Shown one piece after another: positions 8,803-17,672 of a stretch of DNA of 64,000 nucleotides. The stretch is from CBDAPE01 sp965198325. Lineage in GTDB: Bacteria > Pseudomonadota > Alphaproteobacteria > UBA828 > JAPUJA01. The position numbers and the translations under genes were made by a program. Every line of letters starts with the position of its first letter. The first letter of the stretch is position 1. A model generated the notes under the pieces. It was given only the letters and a program-made list of their open reading frames with translations, made no database searches and was not told where the DNA came from. The stretch lies in the NCBI GenBank assembly GCA_965198325.1, contig CBDAPE010000010.1, forward strand, positions 1 through 64,000, written 5' to 3'.

Positions 8803-9642
8803 TCAGATCCGGTCCATCTTGAGCCAGCGCGCAAAAGCGAGGAAAACGATTGTCACGACGATCATCAGTAAAACGCTGAGCGCCGACGCCATCGGGTAAT
8901 CGAAATGCCGCGAGACCTGGAGCATGATCGCCTGTGGCATCAGGAGTTCTCTGCCGCCGCCCAATATATGCGGTGTGATGTAATCGCCGATCGCGATCAC
9001 GAAGGTGAGAAAGCAGCCAACGGCCACGCCGGGAATACTCAACGGAAGCGTGACACGCATAAAAATCTCGAACGGTGAAGCGCCGAGGTCCGCCGCGGCG
9101 GCACGATAGCTTTTCGGTATCTGAATCAGGTTCGCAAAGATCGTGAGCGTCAGCAGCATGGAAAAGAAGTGCACTAATCCAAGCACTGTTGCGAATCGGC
9201 CATGACCCATCGCCAGCGGATCGCTAATCAATCCAGCAGCTAAAAGCGCGTGGTTTATTATTCCATTTTTCGAGAGGACCAGAAGCCAGCTATAGGAGCG
9301 AACGAGATAGGATGTCCAAAACGGCAGGATTGCCGCGACAAGCGCCAGCCTCTGATATTTTTTCGGGATGTAATAGGCGAGAATGTAGGCAACGGGGTAG
9401 GCAACGAGCACGCTGACGACCGTGGTGATCGCCGCGACCTCAAGAGAATTTTGAAGAGCCTCGACAAGTTGGGGGCGGGTGAAAAAAGCGCTGTAGTTGT
9501 CAACCGACCAGTCTTTGATGATCCCGGATTCCGAATACTGCCAGAAACTGTAGGTCACCATCACGCCGAGCGGGGCAACGAAAAATGCGATCGTCCACAA
9601 CGTGGCCGGCGACAGGAAGCCGAAACGCCGGAGTTCTTGCAT
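8803..9642 (-). CDS. ABC transporter permease, PotB type
   Basis: The 279-residue membrane protein has six predicted helices. The EAA loop reads SYRAAAADLGASPFEIFMRVTLPLS, and the next helix contains GDYITPHILGGGRELLMPQ, the PotB/PotH hallmark. It forms the first half of the transmembrane channel with the downstream PotC-like subunit. It lies 86 bp after the binding-protein gene. That gap carries a hairpin that may lower permease expression relative to the binding protein. No ATPase gene is present in this operon. Confidence 0.9.
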   Translation of the reverse strand: MQELRRFGFLSPATLWTIAFFVAPLGVMVTYSFWQYSESGIIKDWSVDNYSAFFTRPQLVEALQNSLEVAAITTVVSVLVAYPVAYILAYYIPKKYQRLALVAAILPFWTSYLVRSYSWLLVLSKNGIINHALLAAGLISDPLAMGHGRFATVLGLVHFFSMLLTLTIFANLIQIPKSYRAAAADLGASPFEIFMRVTLPLSIPGVAVGCFLTFVIAIGDYITPHILGGGRELLMPQAIMLQVSRHFDYPMASALSVLLMIVVTIVFLAFARWLKMDRI

Positions 9643-9680
9643 TCTTCGTCACCCGTTTCCCAGCCGCGATCACGGTTCGT

Positions 9681-9702
9681 CCGTGCATCGCGAGCTGCAC
9701 GG
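9681..9702 (-). promoter_or_regulatory. Intra-operon hairpin between binding-protein and permease genes
   Basis: A perfect 7-bp stem, CCGTGCA/TGCACGG, with an 8-base loop sits in the 86-bp gap between the solute-binding protein and the first permease. Hairpins in this position commonly stabilise the upstream message or attenuate the downstream genes. There is no T-run, so full termination is unlikely. Confidence 0.45.
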
Positions 9703-9728
9703 CAACTGCAGCTAGCGTAACCCTGGGA

Positions 9729-10910
9729 CTACCATTGCAGAAATTCAGTCCATAAATCCTGCATCGCGCGATCCATCTCGGCATCGTAGTATTTAGTAAT
9801 GAAGGATCGAGCGATGTACTCCTCCTGTTTGCTCCACTTGAGGAAATCTTTTTCCTCGTCTGTCAATGCCGCCTTTTGGTTAACAGGTATCCCCCAAAAA
9901 CAGGAAGATTTGGCTAGTGCGAGATTCCCCTCCGGGCCTGCAAAATATTTGAGGAATTCAGTCGCCAGGTCCTTTCGTTCAGAGCTCTCAACGACAGAGA
10001 GTGAAGTCACATAAAAGCTTCCACCCTCTATGGGGACCTCATAGGAGATGGCGGGATTATCTTCCTGAAATGCCGCGGCCATCCAATCCCCGCCGCCGAG
10101 GATGATCGTCGCTTCGCCAGTCGCCATTGCTGTCTGCACTCCAACGATGTCGCCGATAAACGATGAGTTAGCCTTGAGCACCCTCAGTTTTTCCCGAATT
10201 GCCGGAAAATCGTCCTCGGTGATGTCCACAGGCTCTATGCCGATACCAGTGGCGACTATCTGAATGATCAGGACGTAGAAGTCCCATAGACCTATTTCGC
10301 CGGCATACTTGTCACTCCAAACGATGCTAAGGCTTTTCATGTCATTAGGATCGACCTTGCTGGAGTCAAAGGCGATGGTGTTCCAGCCAAGTTTGACTGG
10401 AACGCCGTACAGCTTTCCATCCACGTAATGGAAATCTTCCCGGCGTGCATCTGCAAACATGTCGTCCCAGGGATAATCCGCCGGATCGAGTTCAGCCAGA
10501 AGGCCGCTTGCAACATGGGCAGGAACGTAGCCGGCATCCGTGTTAAGGACGTCCCAGTCCCCGGGTGCCGATTGCTCCAAAAGCGCGTGCGCGACACCGG
10601 GATCTTCGTGAACTTTCACGTTTACACGCACATCAAATTGTTCCTCGAACCCCGCAAACGTTTTGGGATCGTCGATGTCGCACCAGCCCAGCACATTCAG
10701 TTCGCCTGCAGTCAGGCCGCTTCGCGGCGCCATTACCATGGCCATCCCGAAGCAGAGGGCGCCAATGGCAAGGATTCTTACTGGCGAGCCTCTCCGGTGT
10801 ACCAAGCGCGCGTCCGATGGCTGTCGTCTGGTTCCGATACGGCTATCAACGCCGCATGCTTCTGAAATTCGAATTAATCGATTTTGAAGGCGTGATGAAA
10901 ATATGGTCAT
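9729..10910 (-). CDS. Periplasmic solute-binding protein of an ABC importer (PotD-like)
   Basis: The 393-residue protein is the first gene of the DMFase operon. The N-terminus has a basic leader of about 45 residues, then a hydrophobic segment (ILAIGALCFGMAMVM) and a likely signal cleavage before GELNVLGWCDIDD. The mature part has the family-1/PotD bilobal pattern: FEEQFDVRVNVKVHEDPG, ADYPWDDMFADARRE, KLGWNTIAFDSSKVDPN and GEATIILGGGDWMAAAF. GGGAGGAG precedes the ATG. The unusually long leader might mean the real start is internal, but no internal ATG lies before the hydrophobic stretch. The ligand is unknown; the operon suggests an amide or small amine. Confidence 0.85.
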   Translation of the reverse strand: MTIFSSRLQNRLIRISEACGVDSRIGTRRQPSDARLVHRRGSPVRILAIGALCFGMAMVMAPRSGLTAGELNVLGWCDIDDPKTFAGFEEQFDVRVNVKVHEDPGVAHALLEQSAPGDWDVLNTDAGYVPAHVASGLLAELDPADYPWDDMFADARREDFHYVDGKLYGVPVKLGWNTIAFDSSKVDPNDMKSLSIVWSDKYAGEIGLWDFYVLIIQIVATGIGIEPVDITEDDFPAIREKLRVLKANSSFIGDIVGVQTAMATGEATIILGGGDWMAAAFQEDNPAISYEVPIEGGSFYVTSLSVVESSERKDLATEFLKYFAGPEGNLALAKSSCFWGIPVNQKAALTDEEKDFLKWSKQEEYIARSFITKYYDAEMDRAMQDLWTEFLQW

Positions 10911-10930
10911 GTCAACTCCTCCCTTAACTC

Positions 10931-10956
10931 ATGTGTCGGCTGTTCAGCCGTCACAT
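10931..10956. promoter_or_regulatory. 26-bp imperfect palindrome upstream of the DMFase-importer operon
   Basis: Nested arms ATGTG/CACAT and CGGCT/AGCCG flank a GTTC centre, with one T-T mismatch on each side. It is 21-46 bases upstream of the start codon of the binding protein, just before the ribosome site. It could be an operator for a dimeric regulator or a 5' leader hairpin. No regulator gene is adjacent. Confidence 0.5.
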
Positions 10957-11167
10957 ATCATGTTTATTTTTATGTTCGGACGGCCACAATTTCGGCACGT
11001 TTCCGAGACGTTCTAGTTTTTCACAAACTTGCCGTTAGGGAAAGGATGACACATTGAAATGGGTATTGTCAGAGAAAATTGGATTAAGCATTTGGGCGAG
11101 GTTGCTTAGCCTCCGGTGGTTAGGACTGCTTGTGGTTATGTGCGAACTCTTTAGGAGTCGTGCGTCG

Positions 11168-11196
11168 AATGTCCGCTTTTGTCTATAAGCGGACCA
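11168..11196. repeat. Dispersed GCGGAC palindromic repeat, copy 1
   Basis: The arms TGTCCGCTT and AAGCGGAC flank a short TTGTCTAT centre. It is the TATAAGCGG version of a repeat family seen at least nine times between 11 and 24.2 kb. Confidence 0.7.
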
Positions 11197-11215
11197 TCCG
11201 TTGCGCGGCTGAGAA

Positions 11216-11243
11216 CGACCGCTTCTGACCCAGAGCGGACATA
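11216..11243. repeat. Dispersed GCGGAC palindromic repeat, copy 2 (GACCC version)
   Basis: It reads ACCGCTTCTGACCCAGAGCG followed by GACAT. This is the GTGACCCAAAGCGG version of the same family, lying 20 bp from copy 1. Confidence 0.7.
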
Positions 11244-11361
11244 ACCATTCCAAGGCGAGGTTAGCGAGTCGTTAAATTCATCCTGGCTGACCAAGGGGCA
11301 AACCACACGAATACTCTATACACTGCTCGGTGAGCAGCGCTCCGGGCATTGAGCGCGACCC

Positions 11362-12459
11362 TCAGTCGAAGCCATAGAGGCGCGCGGCATTGTCGTGAAC
11401 GATCTTCTGCTTGTCCGCTTTCGAGACGCCGTTGAAGGTGCGTTCGATTACCGCTTGAGAATGGGGAAATGTGCCTTCGTCATGGGGATAATCACTGCCC
11501 CACAGTAGACAACCCGACCCGGTAAACTCTATATTCTTCAGCGCAATTGGGTCATCACTGAAAGTGACAAATCCCTGCCGGGCAAAATATTCGCTGGGTT
11601 TCAGCTCGAGCTTGGGATGAATCCACATGTGTTTCTTCTCCGCCTGCTCATCGAGCACATACAGCAACCATGCCAGCCAGCCGGATCCACACTCGACCAC
11701 CACAAACTTGAGCTCGGGATGTCTTTCGCACACCCCCGCAGTGATGAGCTCGGAGACGGGGATCTGGCCATCGGCCATGCCGAGCACCATATAGTTGAGG
11801 GTGCCGCCCAGATCATTGTCGCCTTGCCCCATCTCGTCGGGATAAATGTCCTCGCTGTTGGAGAACGCGTGAAACGACAACACGATGTCGGCGTCTTCCA
11901 AGGCGGACCACAAAGGCTCGTACGCGGGACGGTTGTAGGGCTGCCCGGCGTTGGCCAGAGGGATACCGACCGACCGGTAACCAAGCTTAGCCATGCGCTC
12001 TACTTCGTCCACCGCGGCCGAAATGTCATCCACCGGAAGCACCCCCACCGGCAGAAAGCGGTCCGGCTGGGCGCCGAACAGCTCAACGGCCCAATCGTTA
12101 TAGGCGCGCGCAACCGCAAGCTGATAAGCGGGGTCAGGGGCGGCATAGATGAACAGCGATTCGTTGGGATAGATCACCTCGGCGCAAACCCCGTCGCGCT
12201 CTTGGTCCGCCACGCGTCGGTCCAGATCGGTACCGCCGCTGGGATCGCTCCTGAACTCGCGATTCTGGTCATCCTCGTTGGCGTCGGCCCTGGCGATATC
12301 CAGACGCCGCGGTTTCTTGCCTTCGACAATCAGATAGCTGCCGCCGTCGATCTCCTCGACCCGCGGCACCAGGTCGCGAAACGTCTTGGGGAGCCGATCA
12401 TAGAGGTCGTCGGGCTCTTGCACATGAGAATCGGCTGATATGACCTGAGCATTATTCAT
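11362..12459 (-). CDS. Amidohydrolase family 2 (metal-dependent TIM-barrel hydrolase/decarboxylase)
   Basis: The 365-residue protein starts VISADSHVQEPDDLYDRLP, the DxH metal motif of the ACMSD/amidohydrolase-2 branch. It continues with IYPNESLF, VGVLPVDDISAAVDEVERMAKLG and a central VLSFHAFSNSEDI His. The C-terminal LLWGSDYPHDEGTFPHS carries the metal or catalytic Asp and is diagnostic. AGGATAGGG precedes the ATG. Members hydrolyse or decarboxylate aromatic acids or amides; the substrate here is unknown. An IS256 copy has inserted 35 bp upstream of the start codon and may have separated the gene from its native promoter. Confidence 0.85.
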   Translation of the reverse strand: MNNAQVISADSHVQEPDDLYDRLPKTFRDLVPRVEEIDGGSYLIVEGKKPRRLDIARADANEDDQNREFRSDPSGGTDLDRRVADQERDGVCAEVIYPNESLFIYAAPDPAYQLAVARAYNDWAVELFGAQPDRFLPVGVLPVDDISAAVDEVERMAKLGYRSVGIPLANAGQPYNRPAYEPLWSALEDADIVLSFHAFSNSEDIYPDEMGQGDNDLGGTLNYMVLGMADGQIPVSELITAGVCERHPELKFVVVECGSGWLAWLLYVLDEQAEKKHMWIHPKLELKPSEYFARQGFVTFSDDPIALKNIEFTGSGCLLWGSDYPHDEGTFPHSQAVIERTFNGVSKADKQKIVHDNAARLYGFD

Positions 12460-12493
12460 TGTGCCCTATCCTCGTGTTAGTCACTCGCCTACG

Positions 12494-12501
12494 GTACTAC
12501 G
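12494..12501. repeat. Target-site duplication of the IS256 element, left copy
   Basis: GTACTACG occurs immediately outside the left inverted repeat and again at 13896-13903 outside the right one. An 8-bp duplication is normal for IS256-family insertion, and its identity shows the element is in its original site. Confidence 0.85.
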
Positions 12502-13895
12502 GGCTGTGTCTCGAAAGTGGTGGAAATTGGTTTTGGCGCCTCTCCGAGCGGGTTGAGTTTTGCGGCGGTCAGGCTGCGCGGTCAAGGGTTTCGTCGGCGA
12601 TTAGCTGATCGAGGGTTTCCCATCCATCGACTTTGCGCATCTGGATTTGGCCGGAAGCGAGGAGCGCCCAGAGGAGCATCGGCACTGTTTCGGGACACGG
12701 CAGCACGGTCTGTGTTTTGATCCGGCGCTTGAACTCCTCGTTGAGACGCTCAATGGCGTTGGTCGTTCGGGCTGATTTCCATTGGCTCTTGGACAGGCGC
12801 GTGAAGGTAAAGAGCTTGTCGCCCGCTTCCGCGAGGCTGTCCGCGACGGCCCTGCATTTCAGCCGCCACTTGCGGACAAGCGCCTTGCGGCGGGTTTCCA
12901 CCTCGGAGGCAGTGTCGGCATAGATCATATCGCGGTAATCTTCGCTCAGCTCGTCATGCATGTGTTTGGGAGCATGACCCAGAAGGTTGCGGTGCTTGTG
13001 CACGGTGCAGCGTTGAACGGGAAGGTCATCGCCCCAAAGCGCCGACAGAGCCGCCTCCAGCCCCGGCGCGCCATCGACGATGACAAACCCGGGCCGTTTC
13101 AGTCCACGCGCATCAAGGTCGTCGAGGAACTGGCGCCACGCCGCCTGGCTTTCTCCGCCCATATTCCCGATCGAAAGCAAGACCTTCTGGCCATCCTGGC
13201 GCACCCCTATAGCCGCGAGAACCGAGATGTTGGTGGCCTTGCGGTCCAGTCGGGTCTTGATCACAGTGCCGTCAAGGATCAGCCGAACAATATCCTCATC
13301 CGCGAGGCCACGGCTGCACCAGGCGTCCCAATCGACCTTCACCTTGCGCCACGCCCGGCTCACAACGTCCTTGCTCACAGAACCCCGGAAGAGCCCGAAC
13401 AGCGCGCGTTTCACCCGCCGCGTGTTGGTTCCGGACAGATACACCGAAGCGATCAGCGCCTCGGCCTTTCTGGTCAGCCGCTGGTAGCGCGGCAGCGCCC
13501 GCGAACGCCATTCCGACGCCCGACCGTCTTCCTCAACGATCCGCGCACGCGGCACGCTCACCCTCTCGGTCCCGAATGTCCCCGTCAGTTGCCGCTTCCG
13601 GTGCCCGTTCCGATACCCTTGCCGAAGCGCGTCCTCTCGACCGTATCGGCAGCGCCCGAGAAACTGCGCAAGTTCCTCCTCAAAAACGGCCTCGATCGTG
13701 GATCTGATGTTCTCCCGCAGCCGGTCCTCGATCGGATCATAGCCGGCGTCATTGGCCAGTAGCGAAAGCACGGAAGTCTCGGTAGTGTTCTTCATGGCGT
13801 GATCTCCTTGGCGGTGCTAGCCGCCGGTTGGGTGGTTGTCTTGTCACCCGGAGATTACGCCACCCTCAAATTTCCACCACTTTCGAGACACAGCC
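12502..13895. mobile_element. IS256-family insertion sequence, complete
   Basis: The element is 1394 bp and is bounded by perfect 27-bp terminal inverted repeats (12502-12528 and 13869-13895), beginning GGCTGTGTCTCGAAAGTGG. It contains one transposase gene and is flanked by an 8-bp direct duplication. With intact ends, an intact transposase and a perfect duplication it looks recent and potentially active. Confidence 0.92.
12569..13795 (-). CDS. IS256 (Mutator)-family transposase
   Basis: The 408-residue DDE transposase has the LILDGTVIKTRLD strand with the first Asp and FVIVDGAPGLEAALSALW with the second Asp. The C-terminal NAIERLNEEFKRRIK helix carries the catalytic Glu. The N-terminal FLGRCRYGR...GYRNGHRKRQL region is the usual zinc-less DNA-binding part. 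GGAG precedes the ATG. Length and motif order match full-length family members, with no interruption. Confidence 0.95.
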   Translation of the reverse strand: MKNTTETSVLSLLANDAGYDPIEDRLRENIRSTIEAVFEEELAQFLGRCRYGREDALRQGYRNGHRKRQLTGTFGTERVSVPRARIVEEDGRASEWRSRALPRYQRLTRKAEALIASVYLSGTNTRRVKRALFGLFRGSVSKDVVSRAWRKVKVDWDAWCSRGLADEDIVRLILDGTVIKTRLDRKATNISVLAAIGVRQDGQKVLLSIGNMGGESQAAWRQFLDDLDARGLKRPGFVIVDGAPGLEAALSALWGDDLPVQRCTVHKHRNLLGHAPKHMHDELSEDYRDMIYADTASEVETRRKALVRKWRLKCRAVADSLAEAGDKLFTFTRLSKSQWKSARTTNAIERLNEEFKRRIKTQTVLPCPETVPMLLWALLASGQIQMRKVDGWETLDQLIADETLDRAA

Positions 13896-13903
13896 GTACT
13901 ACG
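13896..13903. repeat. Target-site duplication of the IS256 element, right copy
   Basis: GTACTACG directly follows the right inverted repeat, identical to 12494-12501. Confidence 0.85.
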
Positions 13904-14426
13904 GCAATTATCTCAATCTCCACCCGCGCGCTGGTCGGTAGCAAACCAGTCTACACACCGGTGCTGGCCACCGGCGAGGTGAAATGAGGTTCCATCAGCT
14001 CGAAGCTGCGATGAAAATCCCGATGGCGAGTTCGGTCAACGGATCTCGGAAGGAATGAGGCGTTCAAGGGCGGCTGGTACTGCCGCTCTGAAGACGTATC
14101 ACGCCAGACAGAGGGCCGCGAAATCTATCCCATGACGCCCGCGCACCTGCGCGAGATGTGTGACGGTCGGGCTGGGAACCGGCTGAGAAGCACTCGCAGT
14201 TGATGTCCGCTTGTGACCCTGAGAAGACTATGGGGGATCCGGTCGCTTTCCCTCTCAAGCCTGTTCGGAACACCGCCGCTGAGACCGCGCAGCGTGAAAG
14301 GCCGAATCGCGGAGAACAAAGTCACCCGCAGGCTCACGCTCTCCAAGAGGGCATCCAGCCTGGACGCCTGATCCGAAACGGAGGTTTGGCTGGGCGGAAG
14401 CCGGTCTGGTCGTCCCGGTTCGCCCG
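13904..14426. other. Decayed intergenic stretch right of IS256
   Basis: About 520 bp hold no gene I can name. One short open stretch (about 14060-14170, plus strand) reads FKGGWYCRSEDVSR... and ...REIYPMTPAHLREM and could be a gene fragment. A half-decayed copy of the GCGGAC repeat is at 14203-14228 (ATGTCCGCTTGTGACCCTGA). The original intergenic sequence was split by IS256. Confidence 0.45.
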
Positions 14427-16116
14427 CTAGCCGATACAGCAGGGGCAGCCGGGACCCATGGACATAGCGGTGCCCTGGATGTAGCCGATGGATTTTACGC
14501 CGAGAGGCGCAGCGTCGGAGGTCCGGCTGGTGGCGGGCCGTTTTGACGTCGTCGAAGCGTTCCCAGTACGTGCGTTCCTCTGAGGCGGCCCCACCACGAC
14601 CTGAAAGACGTGGTCACCAATGTCCGTGTCAATCTCGATCGTGGTGGCGTCGACTGTCTTCCAGTTCTGGAATTCTTCGCCGTCGCAGCGTACTGCGACC
14701 AGCTCCGAATCTGGAATTCCGGTCGCGCGGAAGCGGGTCGGCGCGCCGGCCTTGTCGCGATCGCCGGCATAGGTTGTGACGTGAAGAACGCCGTTCTCGT
14801 CGTTCCAGGCCTGTGAGATGCCCAAGGCAGGGAAATCGACTCCCGTAATCGTTGGCAAGCTGAATTTATCGAGATTCGGCTGGCGGAAGAGTCGCGACCA
14901 CGCGTCTGGCCCGCCCACTTCCGACATGATCATCATCGCGCTCAATTGGCCGCGCGGCCATTTCTCATCGAAATTGAACCACCAGCCGAACTCGTCATTT
15001 GTCGGGCCGAAACGGCGCGGTTCGAAATTCTGCTCGGCATGATCACTCAAACGGTCGAAGCAGACCTGGTCGTCATACTCCTTCGCCAGCGCGAGACCGA
15101 GCGCGATATGGCGAGGGTCAGACGTCACCGGCACAGGTGCCGACGGATCATTCCAACCCAGCTTGCTGACTGCTGCATGATAATAGATCTCGGCGAAGGC
15201 CGGTTGCTGGGGCATCATAACGAGCCAGATGTCGAGCGCGGCGGCCAGCCCGAGCGTCTGATTATGTTGTACCAGGGGATCGTAATAGAGAGTTACCCAC
15301 TCCAGTTGCTCTTTGCTGTTCAGGCCAAAATAGTCGTTTCGGGTGTGGTCAAACCAAGCGTCGTAGATGCCGTGGGTGTCCTTGTTGAACACGGCGTCGT
15401 AAAGCTGAAGCCCGAGCCCCGCCGAGCTACAGCAAAACGGCCAGAATTTGGTGTTTTCGCAATGCGGCCCTTCGGGGTGGCGGGTCCACTGGTCCACGAG
15501 CAGCTCGGCTACCTCATGCTGTGTTCACTCAAAGCGGGCGCCGTCGACGCCCGCCACCTGGAACGGCCTGGTCCATTTGTCCTCGCCGGAGACGTAAGCG
15601 TGCAGTGACATCGTCAGGTTCAGCCAGCCCTTGAAGAAGAGATTGCCGTCCGCCCCGATCGGGTCCGGCTGCAGGCCCCAAGGCTCAACGCCATTCGCAC
15701 ACCAACCGGGCACGTCATATTCGCCGACGAGATGCGCCGGGATGAGCGCCTCGATCCATTCTTTCGGATAGTCTTTGCGGCGTGGATCGGGACCGATATG
15801 GGTAATCCAGTCGATCGCAGCCCAATAGGTGAGGTGGCGTTCGACCAACTTTTTGAGGATCGTCGAATAGACCTCGCGCCAGGCTGGTGTCAGGTCGGCC
15901 ATGATTCCCATGGCATAACTCGATTCCGACAGGTCGAAGCGACGGAAGCTCAACATCGGCGGTGTCGTTATAGCGATCCCACCAGGGATGAGGCGTGCCC
16001 TCTTCCGACCAGTCGTCGGGCATTGTGGCTTTCCGCCAGAGAAAGCGAAGCCATCCCCTCGCTCGGTCATTGAGGGTTGGGGAAGCACCTGAACCGCTCG
16101 TAATTCTATCACTCAT
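14427..16116 (-). pseudogene. Broken linalool dehydratase/isomerase-like gene (one frameshift plus one in-frame stop)
   Basis: Joined frames encode a protein of about 560 residues with the LDI (alpha/alpha-barrel) pattern. Recognisable parts are RFLWRKATMPDDW, FDLSESSYAMGIMADLTP, WAAIDWITHIGPDPRRKDYP, FFKGWLNLTMSLHAYVSG, GPHCENTKFWPFC (two active-site-like Cys) and PNLDKFSLPTITGVDFP. Reading starts at 16116 (MSDRITSGS). Near 15965-15972 one extra base throws it from ...PHPWWDRY into the frame continuing TTPPMLSF. At 15525-15527 a TGA stands where Trp is expected (RFE-stop-TQHEVAELL) and the frame then stays open to 14427. LDI relatives isomerise or dehydrate monoterpene alcohols. The last 50 residues also look degraded. 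Confidence 0.72.
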
Positions 16117-16289
16117 GGCCAAGCCGAAACCTTCGGCGGTCGCATGGAAGAATGCTGGGCAGATTACGGGAACGCGCATGCTTGGACAACACTCTGTTGC
16201 ACGAACCACATCTGCCGAGTATGGCGCGACGAACACCGCTCGGGGCCTCTCTACGGCCCACCGCTCCCGTCTTGATCGGTGCCGGCACG

Positions 16290-16314
16290 CCCGCTTGTGA
16301 CCCGAAGCGGTCAT
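16290..16314. repeat. Dispersed GCGGAC palindromic repeat, copy 4 (GACCC version)
   Basis: It reads CCCGCTTGTGACCCGAAGCG then GTCAT, in the otherwise empty gap (16117-16577) between the broken LDI-like gene and the desaturase. I see nothing else in that gap apart from the desaturase leader. Confidence 0.65.
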
Positions 16315-16577
16315 GGCCTGTGCCAGGGTTTGATCATGCCCGGCGCTTGGCGAGCGTCGATCAGCCCGTAGCCGCCCGCCAGCACGCTGCGATCGGAATG
16401 GCGCGATTCAACGCCTCGCCCTCTCGCTTCGCCGTAGGCAGCTTGCGGCGAAAGGCCCTATACCCGCCTACTTCCGTCGAGGCGCCGTAATCTGCTATAG
16501 TTTCGCCAACCTCGCAGCGCGCCTGGAATATGCTGGATAATATGTCTGCGGCCGCGTGCGGGTTTGGGGTGGACCGT

Positions 16578-17555
16578 ATGGATGATTTCATCGGCGTCCG
16601 CGGCGTGATTTCGCCGGGCCGGCTCAAGGAGCTCAGCAAACGCTCCGACACCAAGGGCTTGGTCCAGCTCGCCAGCCATTACGGCGCCATTGCGGCGACT
16701 ACCGCGGCGCTGGCGGTCACCTGGGGGAGCTGGTGGTGCGTGCCCTTCTTCATCTTTCAGGGAATTCTGATCAACCAGCTCTACGCCGCCGAGCACGAAT
16801 GCGACCACGGCACTGCCTTCAAGACCCGCTGGCTCAATCTGTGGGCGGGACGATTCTCCGGAATCTGGATCCTCTTACCGAGCGCCTTGCACAAGTGGTC
16901 CCACTTCACCCACCACCGCCACACCCAGGATTGGGACAAGGACACGGAGCTTCTGGACCGTAAGCCGTTCACGAACGCCTGGCGGTATCTCTGGATCTTC
17001 TGGGGCACGGCCACCCATTTCTACCGAGCCAAATTCATCCTGCAGCTGGCCGTTGGCCATGTGCCCGAAGTCGTCCCCACGGGTCGCCAGCGGCGGCTGA
17101 TCATCTTCGCGGCCCGTTGGCATCTCGTCGGCTACGCGGCGATGGCGGCAAGCGCCGTCGCATTCGAATCCTTGTGGCCACTCGTCTACTGGCTCGGCCC
17201 GATCCTGTGCACCCAGTGGTTTTACTGGTTCCAGGGCCTGGGCGAGCATACCGGGCTGACCCACCGGCCCAATACGCTCCTGAATACGCGCACGTTCAGG
17301 ACCAACGCCTTCATGCGCTGGATCCACTGGAACATGACCTACCACACGGTCCACCACACTTACCCCTCGGTACCCTTCCACGCCCTGCCCCGGTTGCATG
17401 AAGAAGTGACGGCGATCTATCCGCTTCCCTTGCCCGTGGAGGGCTATCTCGAATGCCACTGGCGGATCCTGCGCGAGCTTCTGCGCGGACGCACCGAGCA
17501 CGACATTGTGGCCGACGCCGACGCCCGCCTCACGCAGGCCGAGGCGGCGGAGTAG
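16578..17555 (+). CDS. Membrane fatty acid desaturase/hydroxylase
   Basis: The protein has the three histidine boxes of di-iron membrane desaturases: HECDHGTAF, HFTHHRHTQDWD and HTVHHTYPSVPFH. They are separated by hydrophobic helices (YLWIFWGTATHFY, VAFESLWPLVYWLGPI). It would insert a double bond or hydroxyl into an acyl or carotenoid-like chain at the cytoplasmic face of the inner membrane, with electrons from an unknown donor. I prefer the ATG at 16578 (325 aa, MDDFIGVRGVISPG) because GGGGTGG lies six bases upstream; an upstream ATG at 16530 is possible. It appears intact despite lying between decayed genes. Confidence 0.85.
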   Translation: MDDFIGVRGVISPGRLKELSKRSDTKGLVQLASHYGAIAATTAALAVTWGSWWCVPFFIFQGILINQLYAAEHECDHGTAFKTRWLNLWAGRFSGIWILLPSALHKWSHFTHHRHTQDWDKDTELLDRKPFTNAWRYLWIFWGTATHFYRAKFILQLAVGHVPEVVPTGRQRRLIIFAARWHLVGYAAMAASAVAFESLWPLVYWLGPILCTQWFYWFQGLGEHTGLTHRPNTLLNTRTFRTNAFMRWIHWNMTYHTVHHTYPSVPFHALPRLHEEVTAIYPLPLPVEGYLECHWRILRELLRGRTEHDIVADADARLTQAEAAE

Positions 17556-17672
17556 CCTGGACGCACATACCGGAACGTCGCCGCTCCAAAGACACCCAGA
17601 GGATAGTACTCAAGCAACCTCGAATATGATGCAATGGGGAACCGTTGACCCGGTAGCCTGAGGGCTCGACGC

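Larger units (their letters stand above)
10957..11361. other. Intergenic region upstream of two divergently/tandemly read genes, with dispersed repeats
   Basis: About 400 bp lie between the DMFase operon and the amidohydrolase gene. I see no convincing coding frame. The only clear content is two copies of the GCGGAC palindrome family, annotated separately. The first 100 bases (AT-rich, upstream of the operon) are the likely promoter region of the importer, but no confident -35/-10 pair could be picked. Confidence 0.6.

Noticed and set aside
15525..15527. TGA in the LDI-like gene as selenocysteine or as recoded Trp
   Set aside because: Many intact genes here end with TGA, and no SECIS-like hairpin is obvious; the expected residue is Trp and the gene also carries a frameshift, so decay or error is simpler.
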